A DNA stretch of 6,984 bases from NCBI GenBank assembly GCA_041497995.1, contig JBGQHM010000358.1, forward strand, positions 1 to 6,984, written 5' to 3'. This DNA comes from DATKMS01 sp041497995 (GTDB taxonomy: Bacteria; Desulfobacterota; Binatia; HRBIN30). The translations under genes were made by a program, and so were the position numbers. The notes beneath the pieces are model-generated. The model was given only the letters and a program-made list of their open reading frames with translations. It was not told the DNA's origin and ran no database searches. Positions 1 through 5,608 of this stretch are shown in pieces. Position 1 is the stretch's first letter, and each line of letters starts with the position of its first letter.

Positions 1-40
1 AGGCACACAATGGTGCGCCTCCTCTGTCATGAGGGTGCGG

Positions 41-1432
41 CTACGCCGTCGGTGCCCAGTTACCGTGGAACCCGTACGGGACACGGCGTGGAATCTGTAT
101 ACGCGCGAGTGGCTCGCCGGCAACGTGTTGTGCATCGAGCACGACGAACTCACTGCGATTGTGCGCGGCATCGTAGACGAAGGTCATGAGAAACCCTTGG
201 TCCTCGCCCGCCGTCGGGTTCTTGGGCACGAACACCGCCTCGCCACAGGCCTTCCCGGCGCCGAAGTCATGGGTTTCCTGCCGGCCCGTCTGCTGATCGT
301 ATTTGTAGATGGCGCTGAAGCTCGGCGGCCCATCCATCCACTGCCCGGCGCCCGCCATGTAGCCGTAGCGGTGCTTCAGCCCGACCTTGCCTTCGTTGAC
401 GCGTGGGAACTCGGCGACGCGATCGTCGAGCTGCTCCGACTTGATCGACCCGCCGGCCAGATCAATCGTCCAGCGATGCAAGCGCGGATTCACCTCGGGA
501 CCTTGTGGGCGCTGGTGCTCTGTGGGGTCCATGAAGACCAGCTTTCCGAAGCGCGCCACCTCGACGACGAGCGTGTTCGCTTCGGCGTAGGCGTTCATCG
601 GGTGGAAGACGTAGGAGGCATCGGTGGTGAACCATTTCACGTCGGCGTTGCCGCCGCGCCGCGGCATGACACCGATGCGCGTCCCACGCTCCGGTTCCCA
701 GGTGAACAGCGTCCCCTTCGTGGCGATGTTCTCCAGGCTGAACACCAGCGGGCACAGAATGAAGATCACGTAGTCACGCGTCGTGACGAAGTCGTGGATC
801 ATCGAGGGCCACGCGATATCGATCTCTTCGCTGCGCACCAACCCGCCCGCCTTGTCGACGACGTGATAGGTCAGGTACGGCGGGAACGGGGCGTAGCCGA
901 AGAACAGCATCTCGCCGGTCTCCGGGTCCATCTTCGGATGCGCGGTCATGGCCGTCTGCAGCTTGCCGTTGAAGTCGTACTCGCCGAGGGTTTCGAGCGT
1001 GCGCGTCTGTAGCTGCGTCGGCAGCGCCCCTTCCATCAGCGCGAGCAGTTTGTTGGCGTGGACGACGATGTTGGTGTTGCCCGTGTTCTTGAACTGCGGC
1101 GCTTCCGTCATCTCCTTGCCGACGTCGAGCAACCCCGGGAACAGGGCGCGCCCCGCCTCCTGCTCTTCTTGCAAACCCTTGCTGCGCACCCAGCGGTTCC
1201 GGTAGCTCGCCTTGCCATCGCGCAGCGTGACGGCGTGGATCATGCCGTCGCCGTCGAACCAATGGTAGCGCCCCTTCGGCTCGAAGGCAGGGTTGGGCCC
1301 ATTCCGATAGTACGTCCCGTCCAGCTCCCGCGGGATCTCGCCGAGCACGCGCAGGTCCGGATAGTCGTCCTCGCTCTGAATCGGTCCGAAGTTGCCCTGC
1401 AGAAACGGATTGGTCTCGCTCTCTCGACTCAT
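41..1432 (-). CDS. Carotenoid oxygenase (RPE65/CCD family, non-heme iron)
   Basis: This complete 463-residue protein belongs to the carotenoid cleavage oxygenase family. These are cytosolic seven-bladed beta-propeller enzymes that use Fe(II) and O2 to split a double bond of carotenoids, apocarotenoids or stilbenes into two aldehydes or ketones. All four iron-ligand histidines appear in their usual contexts: H165 (TAHPK), H213 (MIHDF), H277 (FHPMNAY) and H456 (GFHGNW), the last near the C-terminus as in the family. Likely second-shell glutamates are E134 (ALMEG), E341 (EFPRVNEG) and E398 (GEAVFVP). The N-terminus carries the family signature GTYYRNGPNP (39-48) followed by HWFDGDGMIHAV. No signal peptide is visible and the length is normal for bacterial members. 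The start overlaps the upstream repressor stop as ATGA and has AAAGGAG seven bases ahead. The position just before E134 is Met rather than the Lys I recall from lignostilbene dioxygenases, so an apocarotenoid substrate seems more likely; the exact substrate is unknown. Confidence 0.96.
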   Translation of the reverse strand: MSRESETNPFLQGNFGPIQSEDDYPDLRVLGEIPRELDGTYYRNGPNPAFEPKGRYHWFDGDGMIHAVTLRDGKASYRNRWVRSKGLQEEQEAGRALFPGLLDVGKEMTEAPQFKNTGNTNIVVHANKLLALMEGALPTQLQTRTLETLGEYDFNGKLQTAMTAHPKMDPETGEMLFFGYAPFPPYLTYHVVDKAGGLVRSEEIDIAWPSMIHDFVTTRDYVIFILCPLVFSLENIATKGTLFTWEPERGTRIGVMPRRGGNADVKWFTTDASYVFHPMNAYAEANTLVVEVARFGKLVFMDPTEHQRPQGPEVNPRLHRWTIDLAGGSIKSEQLDDRVAEFPRVNEGKVGLKHRYGYMAGAGQWMDGPPSFSAIYKYDQQTGRQETHDFGAGKACGEAVFVPKNPTAGEDQGFLMTFVYDAAHNRSEFVVLDAQHVAGEPLARIQIPRRVPYGFHGNWAPTA

Positions 1433-2061
1433 GACCGCACTCCTTTCCCTCTCGTCTTCACCTGTTTGGACTGAGGAATAGTGATCCCGTTGATAAGGGC
1501 GTCGCGGACGAGCGCGACTGACGGATCATCCTTGCGGCCGACTCCATCCACGAGCAGCGAAGTGATGCCGTGGGCCGCACTCCAGAACGCGAATGTCGCC
1601 TGGTCGACTGGGACACGCAGTTGGCCGGCAGCGGCGATTGCCGCAACCGCGGCGCGCAGCTTGTTGTACGACTCCAACCCCGCCGCGGTCGGTGTGCGTG
1701 CCGGATGTTGAAACATCACGCGGTAGTGACTGGGGTGCTCCAACCCATACGCGACGTAGCGATCGAAGCCGGCGCGCAGAACCTCGACGGGATCTTTGGG
1801 CACCCGCCGACGCGACAGCGTCCGATCGAATGCCAGGAAGCAGTCGCTCACGACGCGTTCGATCAACGCCTGCTTGTCGCCGAAATGATGGTAGATCGTC
1901 GGCGGCGTCACCGCCGCACGCACGCAGATCTCGCGGATCGACACCGCCGCTGCGCCACCCCCGGCAAGGAGTTGCTCAACCACGGCCAGAATGCGCCGGC
2001 GCGTCGCCTCCGCCGCGCGGTCGCGTCGACCGGCGCGTGACACCACAGCCACAGCCACCAT
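1429..2061 (-). CDS. TetR/AcrR-family transcriptional regulator, WHG-type C-terminal domain
   Basis: This is a 210-residue one-component regulator, normal length for TetR proteins. The N-terminal DNA-binding domain spans roughly residues 17-65. Its helix-turn-helix region includes VSIREICVRAAVTPPTIYHHF (about 40-60), with the family-typical TIYHHFGDKQAL recognition segment. The C-terminal ligand/dimer domain carries W160-SAA-H164-G165, the hallmark of the WHG (TetR_C_33) subgroup. It overlaps the carotenoid oxygenase start by four bases and precedes it in the transcript, so it most likely controls its own operon and senses an apocarotenoid or similar lipophilic compound; that ligand is inference. 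No Shine-Dalgarno precedes the ATG at 2061. In-frame GTG codons follow directly (residues 2, 4, 6, 7), so the true start may shift by a few residues. A palindrome ending nine bases from the start is the likely operator. Confidence 0.95.
   Translation of the reverse strand: MVAVAVVSRAGRRDRAAEATRRRILAVVEQLLAGGGAAAVSIREICVRAAVTPPTIYHHFGDKQALIERVVSDCFLAFDRTLSRRRVPKDPVEVLRAGFDRYVAYGLEHPSHYRVMFQHPARTPTAAGLESYNKLRAAVAAIAAAGQLRVPVDQATFAFWSAAHGITSLLVDGVGRKDDPSVALVRDALINGITIPQSKQVKTRGKGVRS
1440..1446 (-). promoter_or_regulatory. Shine-Dalgarno of the carotenoid oxygenase gene
   Basis: On the minus strand AAAGGAG lies seven bases before the ATG at 1432. It sits inside the last codons of the repressor gene. 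It fixes the oxygenase start and shows that the downstream gene can recruit ribosomes itself as well as being coupled through the ATGA overlap. Confidence 0.8.
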
Positions 2062-2069
2062 GGCGCCGT

Positions 2070-2088
2070 GCTATATCGGCGCTATAGC
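2070..2088. promoter_or_regulatory. Near-perfect 19-bp palindrome, probable TetR operator
   Basis: The sequence GCTATATCGGCGCTATAGC is a dyad centred on 2079, with 9-bp arms and only one mismatched pair (2076/2082). The arms are GCTATA and TATAGC, A/T-rich against a G/C-rich background. It lies 9-27 bases upstream of the repressor ATG, and its size and position are typical of TetR-family operators. Binding by the neighbouring regulator is inferred, not shown. Confidence 0.65.
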
Positions 2089-2096
2089 TACGTCAA
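2070..2096 (-). promoter_or_regulatory. Putative sigma-70-type promoter of the repressor-oxygenase operon
   Basis: On the minus strand a TTGACG box (2096-2091, five of six bases of the consensus) is followed after 15 bases by TATAGC (2075-2070). The -10 box coincides with one arm of the palindrome, so a bound repressor would block RNA polymerase. The predicted transcript start is about 2063-2061, at or next to the ATG. The spacing is shorter than the ideal 17 bases, so the assignment is tentative. Confidence 0.4.
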
Positions 2097-2105
2097 GATT
2101 AGGAT

Positions 2106-2119
2106 CGTGCGCACGTGCG
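2106..2119. other. Two interlocking 10-bp palindromes in the divergent control region
   Basis: CGTGCGCACG (2106-2115) and CGCACGTGCG (2110-2119) are both perfect palindromes and share six bases. They lie just upstream of the minus-strand -35 box. They could be a second regulator site, but alternating C/G-rich sequence can produce such dyads by chance. Confidence 0.3.
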
Positions 2120-2168
2120 GGGACGGAGCTACGCTTGGACGTACGGCGCATCCCCATGCCCACTTCCC

Positions 2169-2192
2169 GGGCACCGAGACCCGGCTGTGCCC
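2169..2192. promoter_or_regulatory. Inverted repeat GGGCAC-N12-GTGCCC, possible activator site
   Basis: Six-base arms at 2169-2174 and 2187-2192 are perfectly complementary and separated by 12 bases. The centre lies about 100 bases upstream of the start predicted from the sigma-54-like promoter at 2258-2273, the usual distance for an enhancer-binding activator. No activator gene is in the window, so this is only a candidate. It is not a good terminator because no T-run follows. Confidence 0.3.
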
Positions 2193-2257
2193 GCTTCCTG
2201 TGAGCTTTCGGACACTCTTCCGCCCTAGAATTGTCAGCATTCTCTTGCCAAATGTGC

Positions 2258-2273
2258 TGGCACTACGATAGCA
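2258..2273 (+). promoter_or_regulatory. Putative sigma-54 (RpoN) promoter of the lipoprotein/TPR-barrel operon
   Basis: TGGCACTACGATAGCA matches the -24/-12 consensus TGGCACG-N4-TTGCA at 10 of 12 defined positions. The invariant GG (2259-2260) and GC (2271-2272) are present at exactly the required spacing. It would start transcription near 2284, leaving about 55 bases of leader before the ATG at 2339. No convincing sigma-70 promoter is visible in the same stretch. No RpoN-dependent activator gene is in the window. Confidence 0.5.
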
Positions 2274-2338
2274 CCTGGGCCACGAACCTCGCATTATTGG
2301 AAATCATGCAGCCTAGGGAGTGTAGCCGTAAGGCAACC

Positions 2339-5300
2339 ATGCCGACGACGCAGAGGGTGCGTCGCGTCCGCATCGCGTTGCCCGGGCGCCTGTCCGCTCT
2401 CGGCCTTTTCGCTCTCGTCCAGGCGTGCAGCGGTGGAGGATCTGGCCAACCCGCGCCGACGAACACACCGGTCCCGAGCGGCACTGCGGCGCCGACGGAC
2501 ACCCCGCTCCCTAGCGGCACTGCGGCACCGACGGCCACCAGAACCCCCTCGCCGCCCGTCGCATTCACCCACACACCGGGAACCTCACCGGTTGACGTTC
2601 GTATCCTGTGGGAGCAACCCGATCACACGCTGAGCAACGACATTCCGGCGGCGGTTCACACGGTGCGCGTCGTCTTCGAGTCCGCGACAGGGCAACGCTG
2701 TTGCCTAGCGATCGACCTCGTCAATGGGAATGGAGGCCAGCTGGTCCTGGCTGACCTGCCGGGGGGGCCGGCAACGCTCAGCGTAGCGGGATTCGACACC
2801 GACTTCGCGCCCGCCGTGGATGGGATCACCGACGTCTGCCCGGTTCAACCAACCGGAGCGGGCCAAGCCTGCGACGGCGACCAATCGGCCGTACCCGCCT
2901 TCGAGAGCCCGCCAGTGAACGTTGTCATCGTGCCGGCCGGAAGCGCACATGGCGGCGACGTTGACATTGTCGGGTTTCCGTTCCTGCTGGACTTGATGCC
3001 CGCACCGAGTGACTCGATCCCCAGCCCCATCTCCTTCAGCTTCAAGGTCGTCGATGGCAGCAACGACGTCGACGGCGCCTCGATTACAGTTGAGATCGTA
3101 CAGGGCGGTGTCTCCACAAACGTTCCGGTCATGCTCAGCCCGTGCGACGATGCGACCGCGACACCGTGCAGCACTGGGGGCGGCTTACAGGTGAGGGGCT
3201 TCATCGTCACGACCGACCCGCAGGCGCTCGACACAGGCAGCGTTCAGATTCACATCTCAGCGCATGATGCCGACGGCTCAATGCCCCGCGCACTCGAGTT
3301 CACCTACTCGTTCACTGTGCTCCCCCCGCTACCGACGCATACGCCGACGGACACGCCAACGATCACACCGACCAACACGCCGACTGTAACTCCGACCCCG
3401 ACGCCTTCACCGACACCCAGCCCGACCGCTACGGCAACGCTGGTGCCGACACCGACCCCAACGCCATCGCCAACGGCGAGCAACACGCCGACATCGACTC
3501 CGAGTCACACTCCCACACCTACGCCGAGCAGTACCCCGAGCCGGACACCGACCGCTTCCCCGACGGCGAGCCCGACCAACACGTCTACAACCACGCCAAC
3601 GCCTACGCCGACTCACACGCCAACCGCGACCCCAACCGCAACACCGACTACGACCCCAACGAGCACTCCGACCACGACGCCAACAGCGACGGCCGTTCCA
3701 ACGCTGACGTCTACAGAGACGCCTACGCCGACTCCAACGGCAACAGCGACGTCAACAGCGACACCGACACCGAGTGAGACTCCGACGCATACCCCGACCC
3801 GCACCCCGAGCGCGAGCCACACTGCGACTAACTCGCCGACCGCGACCCCGACTGCAACACCCACACCTACCCGCACTGCGACTGCAACGCCGAGCAACAC
3901 GCCAACACTCACTCCCACGCGGACCCCGACTCAGACACCGACCGCCACGCCGACGCGCACGCACACCAGCACGCCAAGCCCCAGCCGTACCGCGACGGCA
4001 TCACCGACTGCGAGTCCGAGCGCGACGCCAACTTCCACGCGCACGACGACGGCCAGCCCGAGCCAGACGCCAACAGCCACTCCCACACGGACCCCGACGC
4101 AGACGTCAACCACCACGCCGACGCGCACACAGACCAGCACCCAGAGCCCGAGCCGTACACCGACCGCTTCACCGACTGCGACGCCGACAGCCACCCCAAC
4201 AGCCACGCGTACTGCGACCGCGACCCCGAGCGATACACCTACGCCGACCGCGACGCGGACCTCGACTCACACCCCAACGGTCACCGCGACATTCACGCCA
4301 ACTGCAACGCCAACTGCGACGGCGACGCCCAGCCAGACTCCGACGCGCACGCACACCAGCACGCCGAGCCCGAGCCGTACACCGACCGCGTCACCAACGG
4401 TCTCCCCAACCGCCACGCCCACATCCACGCGCACTGCAACGGCGACCCCGAGCAATACCCCGACCGCGACCCCGACGCCGACACCAACGCGGACACCGAC
4501 GGCAACTCCGACCAACACGCCCACTGCAACGCCGAGCCTCACTCCAACGCTGACGCCAACCGCAACGCCAACGCCGACACGCACTGCCACGGCGACCCCG
4601 AGCAATACACCAACGCCGACCGCGACGCGGACCCCGACTCACACCCCAACGGTGACCGCGACGTTTACGCCCACTCCGACGCCGACGGCCACGGCGACAC
4701 CGAGCCAGACGCCAACGCCCACGCCGACCAGCACATCGAGCCCAAGCCGCACACCAACTGCGTCACCGACAGCCACCCCGAGCGCGACGTTGACATTTAC
4801 GCGCACTGCGACGGCGACGCCAAGCAACACACCGACATCCACTCCCACGCGGACCCCGACGCAGACGCCAACGGTCACGGCCACGTTCACGCCCACTCCG
4901 ACACCGACACCCAGCCAGACCCCGACGCCGACGCGAACGACCACTCCGAGCCCGAGCCGTACACCTACCCCGTCACCCACACACACAGCGACCGCGACGC
5001 CCACCTCTACTCGCACCGCGACGGCGACCCCGAGCAACACATCGACATCCACGCCCACACGGACGCCGACTCAGACGCCAACTTTCACACCAACGTTCAC
5101 ACCGACTCGAACGCCCACGGCGAGTCCGACCAGCACGCCGAGCGCAACTCCTAGTTTGACGCCCACGCTCACGCCGACCGCGTCGCCGACGGCTTCACCG
5201 ACAGCCACGCCGACCGCCACACCAACGCCGACTCCGACGGACACATCGAGCCCCACCGAGACGCCGACACCGACCCACACCACGACCCAGACGGCTACGG

Positions 5301-5608
5301 CGACCTCGACGCAGACACCAACCTCGACGAGTACGGCCACTCCGCTGTGCCTCCCCGGATTCGAATGCGCCGAGTCGACTCGGACGCGGACGCCAACGCG
5401 CACACCGACCGCCACACGCACTCAAACGCCGACGGCGAGCCGCACTGCTACGCCAAGCGTGACGCCGAGTCTGACGCCCACGCCTGTGCCGACAGCAACC
5501 GACACTGCTACGCCAACACCGGCCGACAACGTCAGCGTCTCGGACGCGGTCACTTCGCCCTCCGCACGTGAACATGAGGGCCTCGCGGCGGCTCGGAGGC
5601 TCGGTTGA
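2339..5608 (+). CDS. Giant Thr/Pro-rich stalk lipoprotein
   Basis: The product is a predicted 1089-residue envelope lipoprotein of unknown function. Residues 1-29 form a type II signal peptide with an Arg-rich start, a hydrophobic core and lipobox VQA-C30. Ser at +2 and a GGGSG tether suggest outer-membrane sorting. A short Pro/Thr linker (about 36-82) leads to an unrecognised beta-rich region (84-330) that may hold two Ig-like or carboxypeptidase-regulatory-like domains. It has six cysteines (121, 122, 167, 178, 269, 277). Residues 333-1002 are a strict [T/S]-X stalk, mostly T-P-T-x. A small loop with C1004 and C1010, a second Thr/Pro tract (1013-1061) and a 28-residue tail follow. I chose this ATG because the signal peptide begins there, TAAGG lies five bases upstream, and an earlier in-frame ATG at 2231 precedes the predicted transcript start. 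An ATG at 2306 is possible but gives an odd extension. The stop overlaps the next gene as TGATG. It may form an O-glycosylated surface brush; the role is inferred. Confidence 0.85.
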   Translation: MPTTQRVRRVRIALPGRLSALGLFALVQACSGGGSGQPAPTNTPVPSGTAAPTDTPLPSGTAAPTATRTPSPPVAFTHTPGTSPVDVRILWEQPDHTLSNDIPAAVHTVRVVFESATGQRCCLAIDLVNGNGGQLVLADLPGGPATLSVAGFDTDFAPAVDGITDVCPVQPTGAGQACDGDQSAVPAFESPPVNVVIVPAGSAHGGDVDIVGFPFLLDLMPAPSDSIPSPISFSFKVVDGSNDVDGASITVEIVQGGVSTNVPVMLSPCDDATATPCSTGGGLQVRGFIVTTDPQALDTGSVQIHISAHDADGSMPRALEFTYSFTVLPPLPTHTPTDTPTITPTNTPTVTPTPTPSPTPSPTATATLVPTPTPTPSPTASNTPTSTPSHTPTPTPSSTPSRTPTASPTASPTNTSTTTPTPTPTHTPTATPTATPTTTPTSTPTTTPTATAVPTLTSTETPTPTPTATATSTATPTPSETPTHTPTRTPSASHTATNSPTATPTATPTPTRTATATPSNTPTLTPTRTPTQTPTATPTRTHTSTPSPSRTATASPTASPSATPTSTRTTTASPSQTPTATPTRTPTQTSTTTPTRTQTSTQSPSRTPTASPTATPTATPTATRTATATPSDTPTPTATRTSTHTPTVTATFTPTATPTATATPSQTPTRTHTSTPSPSRTPTASPTVSPTATPTSTRTATATPSNTPTATPTPTPTRTPTATPTNTPTATPSLTPTLTPTATPTPTRTATATPSNTPTPTATRTPTHTPTVTATFTPTPTPTATATPSQTPTPTPTSTSSPSRTPTASPTATPSATLTFTRTATATPSNTPTSTPTRTPTQTPTVTATFTPTPTPTPSQTPTPTRTTTPSPSRTPTPSPTHTATATPTSTRTATATPSNTSTSTPTRTPTQTPTFTPTFTPTRTPTASPTSTPSATPSLTPTLTPTASPTASPTATPTATPTPTPTDTSSPTETPTPTHTTTQTATATSTQTPTSTSTATPLCLPGFECAESTRTRTPTRTPTATRTQTPTASRTATPSVTPSLTPTPVPTATDTATPTPADNVSVSDAVTSPSAREHEGLAAARRLG
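2456..2527 (+). repeat. Two tandem 36-bp units in the lipoprotein linker
   Basis: Two adjacent copies encode PTNTPVPSGTAA and PTDTPLPSGTAA. They form the flexible linker between the lipidated cysteine and the folded region. They are distinct from the long stalk repeats further downstream. Confidence 0.8.
3335..5344 (+). repeat. 2-kb 6-bp-periodic coding repeat (Thr-Pro stalk)
   Basis: The tract encodes 335 consecutive dipeptides in which the first residue is nearly always Thr or Ser (Val very rarely) and the second is Pro or, less often, Ala, Arg, Asn, His, Gln, Ser or others. The register does not slip once over 670 residues. Codons for Thr and Pro vary freely (ACG, ACC, ACA, ACT; CCG, CCC, CCA), so this is not a simple microsatellite; the protein pattern appears conserved over the DNA. 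There is no lysine and only a handful of Phe and Leu. An extended, possibly O-glycosylated rod is likely. Confidence 0.95.
3869..5188 (+). repeat. Seven higher-order stalk units opening with TRTATATPSN
   Basis: Within the dipeptide tract, longer units restart at 3869, 4037, 4205, 4427, 4577, 4799 and 5009. Each opens with TRTATATPSN or a close variant (the unit at 4037 has TRTTTASPSQ). Unit lengths are 56, 56, 74, 50, 74 and 70 residues, with the last one merging into the stalk end. Several share internal blocks such as THTPTVTATFTPT and SPSRTPTASPT. The 74-residue units at 4205 and 4577 match over 41 bases (4241-4281 against 4613-4653) with one mismatch. This points to segmental duplication and recombination after the basic dipeptide array formed. 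Confidence 0.8.
5375..5521 (+). repeat. Second, shorter Thr-Pro tract after the cysteine loop
   Basis: Forty-nine residues (1013-1061 of the lipoprotein) resume the [T/S]-X pattern after an interruption carrying two cysteines. It is richer in Arg near its start (TRTRTPTRTPTATRT) than the main stalk. It ends at a 28-residue non-repetitive tail containing both acidic and basic residues. Confidence 0.8.
5595..5599 (+). promoter_or_regulatory. Shine-Dalgarno GGAGG of the TPR-barrel gene
   Basis: A perfect GGAGG lies eight bases before the ATG at 5608, inside the last codons of the lipoprotein gene. Together with the TGATG stop-start overlap it fixes the start of the downstream gene and indicates coupled translation. 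Confidence 0.85.

Noticed and set aside
29..1012. 327-codon open frame on the plus strand opposite the carotenoid oxygenase
   Set aside because: The opposite strand carries a complete enzyme with all four iron-ligand histidines. The plus-strand product has no recognisable motif and is a shadow of high-GC coding sequence.
2169..2192. The GGGCAC/GTGCCC dyad as a transcription terminator
   Set aside because: The 12-base loop, short stem and lack of a T-run on either side make intrinsic termination unlikely, and no gene ends nearby.
2231..2338. Extending the lipoprotein to the ATG at 2231
   Set aside because: The added 36 residues would bury the lipoprotein signal peptide, and they begin before the predicted sigma-54 start near 2284. 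The ATG at 2339 has TAAGG five bases upstream.
3774..4553. 259-codon plus-strand frame rich in Arg and Pro across the stalk
   Set aside because: It is a frame-shifted reading of the same 6-bp repeat. It begins and ends inside the stalk gene without a ribosome site.
3613..5058. Long minus-strand frames with Val-Gly/Val-Ala repeats (e.g. 3613-3918, 4267-4605, 4639-5058)
   Set aside because: They are the mechanical reverse complement of the Thr-Pro repeat, contain only low-complexity V-G/V-A sequence, and lack signal peptides or credible starts.
3335..5344. The repeat tract as a CRISPR array or non-coding satellite
   Set aside because: There are no constant repeats alternating with unique spacers, and the period is 6 bases in perfect coding register within a gene that has a signal peptide and a downstream coupled partner.
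5347..5571. 74-codon Asp/Ala/His-rich plus-strand frame over the end of the lipoprotein gene
   Set aside because: It is an alternate-frame reading of the second Thr-Pro tract, has no ribosome site, and overlaps the in-frame coding sequence completely.
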